Assembly (NCBI GenBank): GCA_947166705.1
Contig: CAMVFE010000008.1
Coordinates: forward strand, 1 to 64,000
Direction of reading: 5' to 3'
DNA: 64,000 nucleotides
Source of the DNA: an uncultured Clostridia bacterium
GTDB taxonomy: Bacteria; Bacillota; Clostridia; Christensenellales; Aristaeellaceae
Below the pieces are notes generated by a model, which worked only from the letters and a program-made list of their open reading frames with translations, made no database searches and had not been told where the DNA came from. Of the stretch, positions 43,996-52,175 are shown piece after piece (position 1 is the stretch's first letter; each line of letters opens with the position of its first letter). The translations under genes and the position numbers were made by a program.

Positions 43996-45108
43996 TCAGA
44001 ATGTAATTCCCTCAAAGCCCTGCCATACGGGTTTTCCCGTATAGGTCTGGGCCCGGGCCTCGCCGCGCAGCACCTTCAGCACGGACAGGGCGAGGGCTTC
44101 CTGCTCCATCTCGCCCGCGTAGACATGGATCGGAGCGATCCAGCCGCAGCGCTCCCGGATGCCCGCGGCGATATCTTCGAAGCGCATCAGGCCGCCGGTC
44201 AGCAGAATCGCATCCACCTTTCCGCACAGCACGGCGCTCATTTCCCCGATGTTCTTGCAGACCTGGTAAATCATCGTGTTCCACACCAGGGAAGCCTTCC
44301 GGTCCCCCTGCTCCACAAGGGCGTGGATCGTATCGGAGTTGGAGGTACCGAAAAGGGAGACGAAACCGCCGGACCTTGAGCACATCCGGCGCACGTCGTC
44401 CGGGGAATGATCCTGGAGATAGTCGAGCAGCTCGAGCACCGGCACATAGCCGATCCGGGTCGGCGAAAAGGCGCCCTCCCCGTCGGCACCCATGTTTCCG
44501 TCCACCATGCGGCCGTGATCGTGGGCGCCGACGGTGACCCCGCCGTCGATATGGGCGACGATGAAGCGGCAGTCCTCATACCGCCTGCCCATGGCGGCGG
44601 CATGCGCTTCCGCCACCGCTTTCTGGTTCAGCACATGAGAATGGCCGAAACGGTAGATGCCGCGGATCCCCGTCAACCGGGCATAATCGCAGTACTCATC
44701 CACATTGGTGGGATTCAGCGTATAGGCCGGAACCGGATAGTCCTGAATAAACTTCCAGGCCAGCAGCACGCCCAGCTTGGCGGCGTGCTCGCTGCCGCCG
44801 ACCGCGGCCAGCGTATCCTCGTAAAGCTTCCGGTCGATCACGGTCACCCCGCTGGGCTGCGTGCAGGCGCTTCCGCCGCGGCCGACGACCACATCGATCC
44901 GCGCGGGATCAATCCCGCCTTCCCGCAGCATATCCAGCAGGACGGCATAGCGGAAGGGCACCTGATCGTTCACGTGCGGATACTGAAGCAGGACAGGTGC
45001 ATCGTGAAAACGGCTCTGCTCAAAGATCGGCCGGTCGTTCTCAAAAACGCTGATCTTGGTGGATGTAGAACCCGGATTGATGATCAGAAGCATATAATTA
45101 CGATCCAT
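43996..45108 (-). CDS. buk: Butyrate kinase family acyl kinase
   Basis: Butyrate kinase makes ATP from an acyl phosphate. The 370-residue protein starts at ATG 45108 (MDRNYMLLIINPGSTSTKISVF) after GGGGGAAGA. It has the ASKHA-fold motifs NPGSTSTK, VGRGGS, GHSHVLNQKAVA, IVAHIDGGVTVGAHDHGR, DGNMGADGEGAFSPTRIG and VDAILLTGGLMR, all typical of butyrate rather than acetate kinases, plus the frequent C-terminal VKVLRGEARAQTY. Substrates of this family include butyryl, isobutyryl and branched acyl phosphates. It lies before pta and has its own promoter. Confidence 0.9.
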   Translation of the reverse strand: MDRNYMLLIINPGSTSTKISVFENDRPIFEQSRFHDAPVLLQYPHVNDQVPFRYAVLLDMLREGGIDPARIDVVVGRGGSACTQPSGVTVIDRKLYEDTLAAVGGSEHAAKLGVLLAWKFIQDYPVPAYTLNPTNVDEYCDYARLTGIRGIYRFGHSHVLNQKAVAEAHAAAMGRRYEDCRFIVAHIDGGVTVGAHDHGRMVDGNMGADGEGAFSPTRIGYVPVLELLDYLQDHSPDDVRRMCSRSGGFVSLFGTSNSDTIHALVEQGDRKASLVWNTMIYQVCKNIGEMSAVLCGKVDAILLTGGLMRFEDIAAGIRERCGWIAPIHVYAGEMEQEALALSVLKVLRGEARAQTYTGKPVWQGFEGITF

Positions 45109-45162
45109 TTTTCTTCCCCCGGCAGCAGAATGTATGACGCCGCTTTCGCACGGCACCGCGCT

Positions 45163-45191
45163 ATTTTACTACAATCCATCGGCCGGTTCAA
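45163..45191 (-). promoter_or_regulatory. Promoter of buk-pta
   Basis: Reverse-strand TTGAAC (45191-45186) and TAAAAT (45168-45163) have a 17-base spacer, 55 bases before the buk ATG. Confidence 0.68.
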
Positions 45192-45234
45192 GACGGTTTC
45201 GGCGCCTTTTTCTGCTGTTTGCATCAAAAGAAAA

Positions 45235-45272
45235 CTACAAAAAAGGCGGCTTCGGGAAGGCCCCGAAGCCGC
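45235..45272 (-). terminator. Terminator of the hybrid histidine kinase gene
   Basis: A perfect 11-bp stem (45246-45256 with 45262-45272) is followed on the reverse strand by six T residues (forward A-run at 45239-45244). It lies just after the kinase stop. Confidence 0.85.
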
Positions 45273-45289
45273 GGAAAGGATTCGCCCGG

Positions 45290-48200
45290 TTATTCCGCCG
45301 GGATCAGGCTTTCAAGCGTTTCAAAAAGGGTATCGGGCTCGACGGGCTTGCTCAGGTGCGCGTTCAGGCCGGCCTGAAGGCTTCGCTGAACATCCTCATC
45401 AAACGCGTTGGCGGTCAGCGCGATGATGGGGATTTTTTTCGCGTCCTCCCTTTCCATCGCGCGGATTCTCCGGGTTGCTTCCAGGCCGTCCATCTCCGGC
45501 ATCCGCATATCCATCAGAATGGCGTCATAGGTCCCCGCCGGATTTTCGGCAAATTTCTCCACGGCGATCCGGCCGTTCGCGGCCAGATCGGCTTCAATCC
45601 CGCGCAGCTTCAGGACCATGACCATGATCTCCGCGTTGACCGGCATATCCTCCGCCAGCAGGATGCGGCGGCCTTTCAGGTCCGCCTTCGCGGGAGCGCG
45701 CTTCGGGGAAGAGCGCTTTTTCGCCGCGGCGGATCGGTATTCCTCAAGCACCGCGGAGGAAACAACCGGCTTCGAGACAAAGCTGTCCACGCCCGCGGCC
45801 AGCGCGGTGTCCAGAATGTCGTCCCAGCGGTAGGCGGTCAGGATGATGATGGCGGATTCATCCCCGATGACGGAACGGATGCGGCGCGTGGTTTCCACGC
45901 CGTCCATCTCCGGCATCTTCCAGTCCATCAGAATCAGGTTGTAGGGATTCCTGCGCGTATGGCGGAGCTTCACCTTTTCAAGGGCTTCCGCTCCGCTGCC
46001 GGCGGTTTCGGCGGCGATGCCCTCGCTTTCCAGCACCAGGCGCGCATGCTCGCAGGCGATCGGATCGTCGTCGATGACCAGGACGCTCATCTCCCGGGGA
46101 TTGATTTCCTCCTCCGGCGCGGCGTCTTTCCTCCGGGCGCTGTCCGCCAGCGTCACCGTAACGGTGAAGGTCGTCCCCCGGCCCTTCTCGCTTTCCACCC
46201 GGATCGTGCCGTTCATCATTTCCACCAGGCTGCGGGTGATCGCCATGCCAAGGCCCGAAGACCCGTATTTGCTGGTGGTGCTGCTGTCCTCCTGAGAGAA
46301 GGCGTCAAAAATATGCGGCAGGAATTCCGGACTGATGCCGATGCCCGTGTCCGCAACGGTGAACCGCAGCGTCGTATGGCCCTCAAAGTGGGCGGTCCTC
46401 TCCACCGCCAGGCTGACGCTGCCGCCCCTGGGCGTGAACTTCACCGCGTTGCTGAGGATGTTGGTCAGAATCTGGCGCAGCTTCATGCCGTCGCCCACAT
46501 AGTAATCATCCACCGGACCGTCTGTCCGGCTGCTGTATTCCAGGCCGGCATCGGCGCACTGGCCGGAGAACATCGCGCTGACAGACTCCAGAAGGCGGCT
46601 GAAGCTGAATTCCTCCTTCTTCAGCGTTACGCGGCCGGATTCAATGCGGCTCATATCCAGGATATCGTTGATCAGGCTCAGCAGATGCTTGGCGTTGTCA
46701 TCGATCCGGGTCAGGTAGGTCCGGGCCTTTTCCGACGTCTCCGGATCGTTCAGGGCGATCGTGTCCAGTCCGATGATCACGTTCATCGGCGTGCGGATCT
46801 CATGGCTCATGCTGCTCAGGAACGCGGTCTTGGCGCGGCTCGCTTCCTCGGCGGCGGTGAGCGCGTCGCTCAGGGCGGCCTGCTGGGCCATGGACTGGCG
46901 CATTTCTGCGTCAATGACGGTCAGGCCGAGGCCGATGGCGTGCACCTCGCCGTCCGTCCGATCCTCCGCATGCCGAACGCCCGCGACCCGGATCATTTCA
47001 TAGTATTCCCTGCCGGCCCGCCGGGCGAGGTAACGGTAGGCGAGGATCGGCTCCGTCCGGAGGCCCTCCCGGATGGCGTCAGGCTGAATAAAACGCAGGA
47101 AGCCCTCCCGGTAATTCTCGGCAACGGCCTGCTCCGCGTACCGGGTGAAGCGTTCCAGGTAGGGGAAATGAACGCCTTCCGGCGTCTGTTCTTGATCCTG
47201 CGGATCCGCGCGGTAACAGACCGCCTCATTCCGGTCCAGATCCACATGGTACACAATCCGGTAATCCGAGGCGAGGGCGGTGATCATATGATCCGACTGC
47301 GTCCGGTGCCGCTCCTCCTCCAGCAGCTTTTTCTGCAGGCTGAGCCGTTCCTCCAGCTCCTGCTGCTTCACACGGTTTTCCGCGTCCGCTGTCTCCTTTT
47401 CCAGCGCCAGGCGGGCGGTCTTCCGGGTCTGCAGGATGATAAAGCAGAACATGGTCAGGAGCACCGCGACGGTCAGCAGGGACTGGAGGATGCTTCGCCG
47501 GATGATGCTGGCGGATATGCCACCGATCTGCTCGCTGATGACACTCTCCCGGATCAGGTAGGTCAGAAGCCAGTCCGTTCCGCCCACGGGAACATAGGTC
47601 AGCGTTTCCTGGATGCCCTGGTAGCTGAAGGAAACCTCACCCCGCCGGCAATTGGTAAAGTTATCGAGGAAAGCCTCATAGGAATAACCACTTTCAAAGT
47701 CGGCCCGGCTGACGGCTTCGAGCAGGTTGTCCTCAACGGCGAGGCCGCCCAGCACGGTATTGCTCAGCGCGATACCGTCGGTCGTATAAATGTTGCAGTA
47801 GGTGGCGCCGCCTTCCTGGGCCTGCATGGAGACGCCGCGGAGCATCTCCTGCATGTCGATCTCCATAAAGCAGACGGTGAAGGTTTCTTCCCCGAATTTC
47901 AGGCGGTCAACCGGAACGGCGATCACCACCTTTTTTTCGGGGGTATGGAGGTTCAGGATCGAGATTTCCGGTCCGGAGAGGTTCAGATAATCGAAGGCAT
48001 AGTCCCCGATATTGTCCTGCATGCCCAGGCTGGTGTAGATCCGCCCGGCGGTGTCCACAAAGGCAAACTTTTCAAGCCCGTAGAGCTGCTTCATTCGGGC
48101 CTGGTAGGCCTGAAGGCTGGAAAGGCTGCTCAGATCCTCCCCGTTCATCAGGGAGACGGCGACCTGGATATCCTGAATCCTGCGCTGCAGATTGTTTTCA

Positions 48201-48376
48201 ACAACCTGCTCCCGGCGCCCGGCCAGCTCGTCCAGATACAGCAGGCTGACCGAACGGACGGCATTCTCCGTATCCCGACGGGCTATCCGGCCCATCAGCA
48301 TGGTACCCAGCACCAGAATCAGCATAACAAGGATACTGCCGATCACGGCAATCAGAGCGGTATGATTTCTCTTCAT
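45290..48376 (-). CDS. Hybrid sensor histidine kinase with two receiver domains
   Basis: The 1028-residue protein has one membrane helix (residues 8-28), an extracytoplasmic sensing region of about 270 residues, a second helix (about 302-324), a coiled coil, and a PAS-like segment (about 370-500). Next are the HisKA domain with the phosphorylated histidine in SMSHEIRTPMN (His 525), an HATPase domain (ILSNAVKFTPRG, VADTGIGISPEFLPHIFDAF, GSSGLGMAI), and two receiver domains with acceptor aspartates at 818 (LILMDWKMPEMDG) and 956 (AILMDMRMPEMDG). No Hpt domain is present and no response regulator is adjacent. Signal and target are unknown. It has its own promoter. Confidence 0.92.
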   Translation of the reverse strand: MKRNHTALIAVIGSILVMLILVLGTMLMGRIARRDTENAVRSVSLLYLDELAGRREQVVENNLQRRIQDIQVAVSLMNGEDLSSLSSLQAYQARMKQLYGLEKFAFVDTAGRIYTSLGMQDNIGDYAFDYLNLSGPEISILNLHTPEKKVVIAVPVDRLKFGEETFTVCFMEIDMQEMLRGVSMQAQEGGATYCNIYTTDGIALSNTVLGGLAVEDNLLEAVSRADFESGYSYEAFLDNFTNCRRGEVSFSYQGIQETLTYVPVGGTDWLLTYLIRESVISEQIGGISASIIRRSILQSLLTVAVLLTMFCFIILQTRKTARLALEKETADAENRVKQQELEERLSLQKKLLEEERHRTQSDHMITALASDYRIVYHVDLDRNEAVCYRADPQDQEQTPEGVHFPYLERFTRYAEQAVAENYREGFLRFIQPDAIREGLRTEPILAYRYLARRAGREYYEMIRVAGVRHAEDRTDGEVHAIGLGLTVIDAEMRQSMAQQAALSDALTAAEEASRAKTAFLSSMSHEIRTPMNVIIGLDTIALNDPETSEKARTYLTRIDDNAKHLLSLINDILDMSRIESGRVTLKKEEFSFSRLLESVSAMFSGQCADAGLEYSSRTDGPVDDYYVGDGMKLRQILTNILSNAVKFTPRGGSVSLAVERTAHFEGHTTLRFTVADTGIGISPEFLPHIFDAFSQEDSSTTSKYGSSGLGMAITRSLVEMMNGTIRVESEKGRGTTFTVTVTLADSARRKDAAPEEEINPREMSVLVIDDDPIACEHARLVLESEGIAAETAGSGAEALEKVKLRHTRRNPYNLILMDWKMPEMDGVETTRRIRSVIGDESAIIILTAYRWDDILDTALAAGVDSFVSKPVVSSAVLEEYRSAAAKKRSSPKRAPAKADLKGRRILLAEDMPVNAEIMVMVLKLRGIEADLAANGRIAVEKFAENPAGTYDAILMDMRMPEMDGLEATRRIRAMEREDAKKIPIIALTANAFDEDVQRSLQAGLNAHLSKPVEPDTLFETLESLIPAE

Positions 48377-48402
48377 GGGGACTCCCTCCAGTATTCGGAT
48401 TC

Positions 48403-48431
48403 ACTTTACCACATTTCCGGCGCTTTGTAAA
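48403..48431 (-). promoter_or_regulatory. Promoter of the hybrid histidine kinase gene
   Basis: Reverse-strand TTTACA (48431-48426) and TAAAGT (48408-48403) are 17 bases apart, 26 bases before the ATG. Confidence 0.6.
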
Positions 48432-48646
48432 CGAAAGCGCCCCTGCCCGGCAGGACGGGAGGGAGCGCGGCCAGGAGGCGCAGAATCATGATGCCCCGCG
48501 CAGGAAACCATCCGGCACGCGCTGAAATATATTGTAATGAAGAAAGCTATCCTGAAATCATGGCCGGGAAATCCCGAAGAACTGTCCGGCACCCTGCCGG
48601 ACCGGCCTCCCCGGCGGCAGCGAAGAATGATAAAGGCGGAAAAGCG

Positions 48647-49270
48647 ATGCGGATGACAGCATACGGAGATCCTGAGGCTTCAACGGTCCTCGTGCAGATG
48701 GCCGACGATCACGACCTGGAGGGAATCGGCTCCGAGATCGCGGAAATCAGGAGGCTGACCGACCGGCCCTTTGCCCTGCTTGCGTTCCGGGTGGAGAGCT
48801 GGAATCATGACCTGTCGCCCTGGAAGGCGCCGGCGGTTTTCGGGAACGAGCCCTTCGGGGACGGAGCGGCGGATACCCTGGCGGAGGCGCTGAGGCGCTG
48901 CGCCGACCGGGAGAAAAAGTATATCATCGGAGGTTATTCGCTGGCGGGGCTGTTTGCGCTGTGGGCGGCGTATCAGACGGACGCCTTCGCGGCGGCCGCG
49001 GCGGCCTCCCCGTCGGTCTGGTTTCCGGGATTCGCGGAATATATCACGGCGCGCAGGCCGTATGCCGGCTCCGTTTATCTGAGCCTGGGCGACCGGGAGG
49101 AAAGGACCCGAAACCCCGTGATGTCCGCCGTCGGCGACCGGATCAGGGAAATCCATGAGCTGCTGCGGGGGCAGGGCGTGAATACCGTCCTGGAGTGGAA
49201 TCCCGGCAATCATTTCCGGGACGCGGACCTCCGGACGGCCAGAGCCTTTGCGTGGGCCATGCGGCAGTGA
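48647..49270 (+). CDS. Alpha/beta hydrolase-fold esterase
   Basis: The 207-residue protein likely begins at ATG 48647 (MRMTAYGDPEA). A longer in-frame start at 48488 would add 53 residues that look like non-coding sequence, so I did not use it. The nucleophile elbow is GGYSLAGLFALW (Ser in GYSLAG), and the late catalytic histidine is probably in NPGNHFRD. It resembles small putative esterases related to enterobactin esterase-type hydrolases. No signal peptide is seen, so it is cytoplasmic; substrate unknown. No clear promoter was found. The 270-base gap before it otherwise holds only the kinase promoter. Confidence 0.72.
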   Translation: MRMTAYGDPEASTVLVQMADDHDLEGIGSEIAEIRRLTDRPFALLAFRVESWNHDLSPWKAPAVFGNEPFGDGAADTLAEALRRCADREKKYIIGGYSLAGLFALWAAYQTDAFAAAAAASPSVWFPGFAEYITARRPYAGSVYLSLGDREERTRNPVMSAVGDRIREIHELLRGQGVNTVLEWNPGNHFRDADLRTARAFAWAMRQ

Positions 49271-49333
49271 ACCGCGGGAGACCTCCCCGGACAGGCCGGA
49301 CGGCGAAGGCCCCCAAAACAGACAGCAGCGCGC

Positions 49334-49374
49334 AAAAAAACGCCTGCCCCGCGGTCTGACGGGGCAGGCGTTTT
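49334..49374. terminator. Strong bidirectional terminator
   Basis: A perfect 14-bp stem (49337-49350 with 49361-49374) is flanked by seven A residues on the left and four T on the right. It stops the esterase transcript on one strand and the SIMPL-domain gene, with seven U residues, on the other. Confidence 0.9.
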
Positions 49375-49388
49375 CAGCCGCCGCGCTT

Positions 49389-50084
49389 TTATTTCGCTTC
49401 AAAGGTGACGGAGACATTTGCGGAAACGATCAGCTTCGCGGCCTGCACAACGGTGCCGGCGGCGGATTCCTCTGCCATGCCCTTCGCCCGGACGTTCCCC
49501 ATGTCATTTTCATAACTGAAGACGCCGCCCTCCGAGACGGTTTCGATCCCGGTGATGGTCATTCCCGCAGCTTCGGCCAGGATTTCCGCTTTCTTCCTGG
49601 CGTCCGCGACCGCTTCCTTCAGCGCCTCGGCCCTGGCTTCCTCGGTGTCGGAGGCGGAGAAGGTGATGCCGTTGAGCGTGTTGGCGCCGGCCGCAAAGGC
49701 CGCGTCGATCAGCGCGCCGACGCTGTCCATATCCGTGACCATGATCGCCAGGGTGGAACTGGCGTTATACGCGGAGAGCTGCTCCTGGTCATTCTGATAA
49801 TCATACATGGCGTAGATATTAATGAACTCCGTGCTGATGTTCTCTTCCTTCACCCCCTGCGCAGCCAGTGCGCTCCGGACGGCGGCGATGCTTTCATTGA
49901 CCTTCTGCTGGGCCTTCAGCACGTCCCGGTCCCGGGCGTTTACCCCGAGAGAAATCACGGCTGTATCCGCGCTGATCCGGACCTCGCCGGTTCCGCTGAC
50001 GGTCAGCGTGGTCTCAGCCGCCGCTGCCGAGACGGACAGGAGCAGCACCAGAGCGGCAAACAGAGCCAACATTCTTTTCATCAT
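49389..50084 (-). CDS. Secreted SIMPL-domain (DUF541) protein
   Basis: The 231-residue protein has a signal peptide (MMKRMLALFAALVLLLSVSA, cleavage near AAA-ET) followed by one SIMPL domain: LTVSGTGEVRISADTAVISLGV, VLKAQQKVNESIAAVRSAL, GVKEENISTEFINIYAMYDY, GANTLNGITFSASDTEEARAEAL and ARKKAEILAEAAGM. These proteins sit outside the membrane; their role is not settled. Two adjacent ATG codons (50084, 50081) lie near AAGGAAGG. Ends in a strong terminator. No partner gene is next to it. Confidence 0.88.
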   Translation of the reverse strand: MMKRMLALFAALVLLLSVSAAAAETTLTVSGTGEVRISADTAVISLGVNARDRDVLKAQQKVNESIAAVRSALAAQGVKEENISTEFINIYAMYDYQNDQEQLSAYNASSTLAIMVTDMDSVGALIDAAFAAGANTLNGITFSASDTEEARAEALKEAVADARKKAEILAEAAGMTITGIETVSEGGVFSYENDMGNVRAKGMAEESAAGTVVQAAKLIVSANVSVTFEAK

Positions 50085-50140
50085 GTATACCTTCCTTCTT
50101 TCTGATCATGATTCGGTTCCCGCGGCCCGATTCCGGCCAC

Positions 50141-50169
50141 ATTCTATCAGACGAAGCGAAAAGAATAAA
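50141..50169 (-). promoter_or_regulatory. Possible promoter of the SIMPL-domain gene
   Basis: Reverse-strand TAGAAT (50146-50141) with an extended TG and a weak TTTATT (50169-50164) at 17 bases. It is divergent from the MATE promoter. Confidence 0.45.
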
Positions 50170-50235
50170 GTTCCGGGGCGGAGAAAAAATAAAACTGGTT
50201 CTGATAAAACCGGCTCCGCGGGCGCGAGCCGGGTG

Positions 50236-50264
50236 TTTCAAATCGGATGGCGCTGTGATATAAT
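50236..50264 (+). promoter_or_regulatory. Promoter of the MATE-ATPase gene
   Basis: TATAAT (50259-50264) with TG at 50256-50257 (extended -10) and TTTCAA (50236-50241) at 17 bases. The ATG is 105 bases downstream. Confidence 0.62.
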
Positions 50265-50368
50265 GCGCTCCGCGGGAAAAGCCGGAATGAAACGGCGGAA
50301 AACCGCAGCGGAAAACCGCGCAGGCGGCGGGGAGCGTCCCGCCCCGGGCAGGGAAGAGGTAAAATGAA

Positions 50369-52117
50369 ATGATACGGAAACTGATCCGGCAGATGCTGGC
50401 GGCGCAGACCCTGGCCGCGCTGACCGTTTCCCTCTGCCTGCTGATCGATAATATCATGATCGGCAGGTTCCTCGGCGTGGATGCGATCGCGGCCTACGGG
50501 CTGGCCAATCCCATCCTGATGCTGACGGGAGCGATCGGAAGCCTGCTGGCGGCCGGCGTCCAGGTGGTCTGCAGCAAATCGCTGGGAAGCGGTTCCCGGG
50601 AGGAGACCAACCGGGGCTACTCTTCCGCCATTGCGCTGATGCTGGGGATTTCCCTGCCGCTGACGGTTCTGGTGTTTCTCCTGCGGGGCCCGCTGGCTTC
50701 GGCCATGGGCGCCGGAAACGAGGGAGAGCTGTACAGGGAGACGCGGGATTACCTGGGCGGATTCGTGCTCGGCGCGCCGGCCTCCATGGGCGCGCTGGTG
50801 CTGGTTCCCTTCCTGCAGATGGCGGGGAAGAGCGGGCTGCTCATCGCGGCGGTGCTGGGCATGACCGCGGCGGATGTGGCCTTCGACCTGCTGAGCATTC
50901 ATGTTTTTCATGCGGGCATGTTCGGGATGGGACTGGCCTCCTCCCTGAGCTACTATGTAGCCGTGCTGACGGCGCTGGGATATTTCCTTTCCAAAAAGTG
51001 CGTGTTTTCCTTCTCGCCGAAGCTGGTTTCCGCCGCCAAGATCAGGGAGCTGGTGAAGGGCGGCGTGCCTACGGTGTTCACGATGGCCTCCTCCGTGGTG
51101 TTTGTGTTCCTCATGAACCGGATCCTGCTGGGGCTGGGGAGCAGCGAAGCGGTTGCCGCCTTCTCCGTGCTGACGACCATCGGGAATGCCGGCAACTGCA
51201 TCTCGACGGGAATCGGGGGCGTGTCGCTGACGCTGAGCGGGATCCTTTTCAATGAGGAGGACCGGAACGGGCTGAAGGAGCTGGTGAGGCGGCTGTCCGG
51301 ATACGCGGTGATCCTGGGGGCGGCGGTGGGCGTGCTGCTGGCCGTCTTTGCGCCGGCGCTGGTTCAGATCTTCATCCCGGAGGAGAATGCCCGGAATGTG
51401 CAGGAGCTGACGGCGCTCGGGCTTCGCCTGTTCGCCCTGGGGCTGATTCCCTGCGCGTTCGTCAATGTGCTGAAGAACCTGTACCAGGGGTGCGGCCGGA
51501 TCCGGCTGACGGAGATCATCTCCGTGCTGGAGTGCGCGGTAATGCCCGCGGCGGCGGCCTTCCTGCTGAGCCGGATCTGGGGCGTGACGGGGGCCTGGCT
51601 TTATTTCGCGGCCGGGGAGGCACTGACGGTGCTGTGCGCCGTCCTGTACGTATGGAAGAGGAACGGCGCCCCGACGCTGGCGGCTGAGCCCTTCCTCCTG
51701 CTCAGGGGCAATTTCGGCGTAAAGCCGGAAAACCTGCTGGAGACGGATATCCGCTCCCTGGAGGATGTGATGAAGGCCGCGAAGGCGGCGGAGGATTTCT
51801 GCCGCAGGAACGGGCAGAGCGAAAGGATGTGCAGCCATATCGCGCTGTGCATCGAGGAGATGGCCGGCAACACCGTGATCCACGGCTTCGGGAAGGACGG
51901 GAAGAACCACCTGTCGGTACGCGTTCAGCACAGCGGAAACCGCTGGGTGCTCCGCTTCAGGGACGACTGCAGCGCCTTTGACCCGGTGAGCTACGTCCCC
52001 GCCGGCGGGGTGGGGGAAAATCTGGGCATCCGGCTGGTGACGGCCATGGCGGACGATATCCGCTATACCTACTCGCTGAACCTGAACAATCTGACCATTC
52101 TTCTGACGGCTTCCTGA
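50369..52117 (+). CDS. MATE family transporter fused to a RsbW-like HATPase domain
   Basis: Residues 1 to about 440 form a MATE antiporter: two six-helix halves, with LCLLIDNIMIGRFLGVDAIAAYG in the first and MNRILLGLGSSEAVAAFSV in the second. MATE proteins normally end there at about 450. Here residues about 465-582 form a cytoplasmic HATPase_c_2 domain: ALCIEEMAGNTVIHGFG with the E497/N501 pair of the N-box, then LRFRDDCSAFDP and GVGENLGIRLVTAMADDI as the G1 and G2 regions. This domain resembles RsbW/SpoIIAB-type kinases and PP2C-associated ATPases. No histidine-phosphoacceptor domain is present. The ATG at 50369 is used; an ATG at 50364 is out of frame. What the ATPase does to the transporter is unknown. 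Confidence 0.85.
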   Translation: MIRKLIRQMLAAQTLAALTVSLCLLIDNIMIGRFLGVDAIAAYGLANPILMLTGAIGSLLAAGVQVVCSKSLGSGSREETNRGYSSAIALMLGISLPLTVLVFLLRGPLASAMGAGNEGELYRETRDYLGGFVLGAPASMGALVLVPFLQMAGKSGLLIAAVLGMTAADVAFDLLSIHVFHAGMFGMGLASSLSYYVAVLTALGYFLSKKCVFSFSPKLVSAAKIRELVKGGVPTVFTMASSVVFVFLMNRILLGLGSSEAVAAFSVLTTIGNAGNCISTGIGGVSLTLSGILFNEEDRNGLKELVRRLSGYAVILGAAVGVLLAVFAPALVQIFIPEENARNVQELTALGLRLFALGLIPCAFVNVLKNLYQGCGRIRLTEIISVLECAVMPAAAAFLLSRIWGVTGAWLYFAAGEALTVLCAVLYVWKRNGAPTLAAEPFLLLRGNFGVKPENLLETDIRSLEDVMKAAKAAEDFCRRNGQSERMCSHIALCIEEMAGNTVIHGFGKDGKNHLSVRVQHSGNRWVLRFRDDCSAFDPVSYVPAGGVGENLGIRLVTAMADDIRYTYSLNLNNLTILLTAS

Positions 52118-52125
52118 ATATAAAA

Positions 52126-52160
52126 ACAGTCCCGGCGGCATTCCGTGCCGCCGGGACTGT
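52126..52160. terminator. Bidirectional terminator between convergent genes
   Basis: A perfect 15-bp stem (52126-52140 with 52146-52160) with a TTCCG loop. Forward it is preceded by five A residues, favouring reverse-strand stopping, but it lies inside the gap between MATE and the next reverse gene. Confidence 0.82.
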
Positions 52161-52175
52161 CTGTTCAGCGTGGGA

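Noticed and set aside
44407-45426. Forward open frame across buk
   Set aside because: It is the complement of butyrate kinase and carries no domain.
45134-48430. A 1098-codon open frame on the forward strand
   Set aside because: It is the complement of the hybrid histidine kinase, whose domains are unmistakable; the forward translation has no recognisable motif.
48488-48646. Longer N-terminus for the esterase
   Set aside because: The 53 extra residues are unlike the protein, the start lacks a ribosome site, and the downstream ATG suits the fold better.
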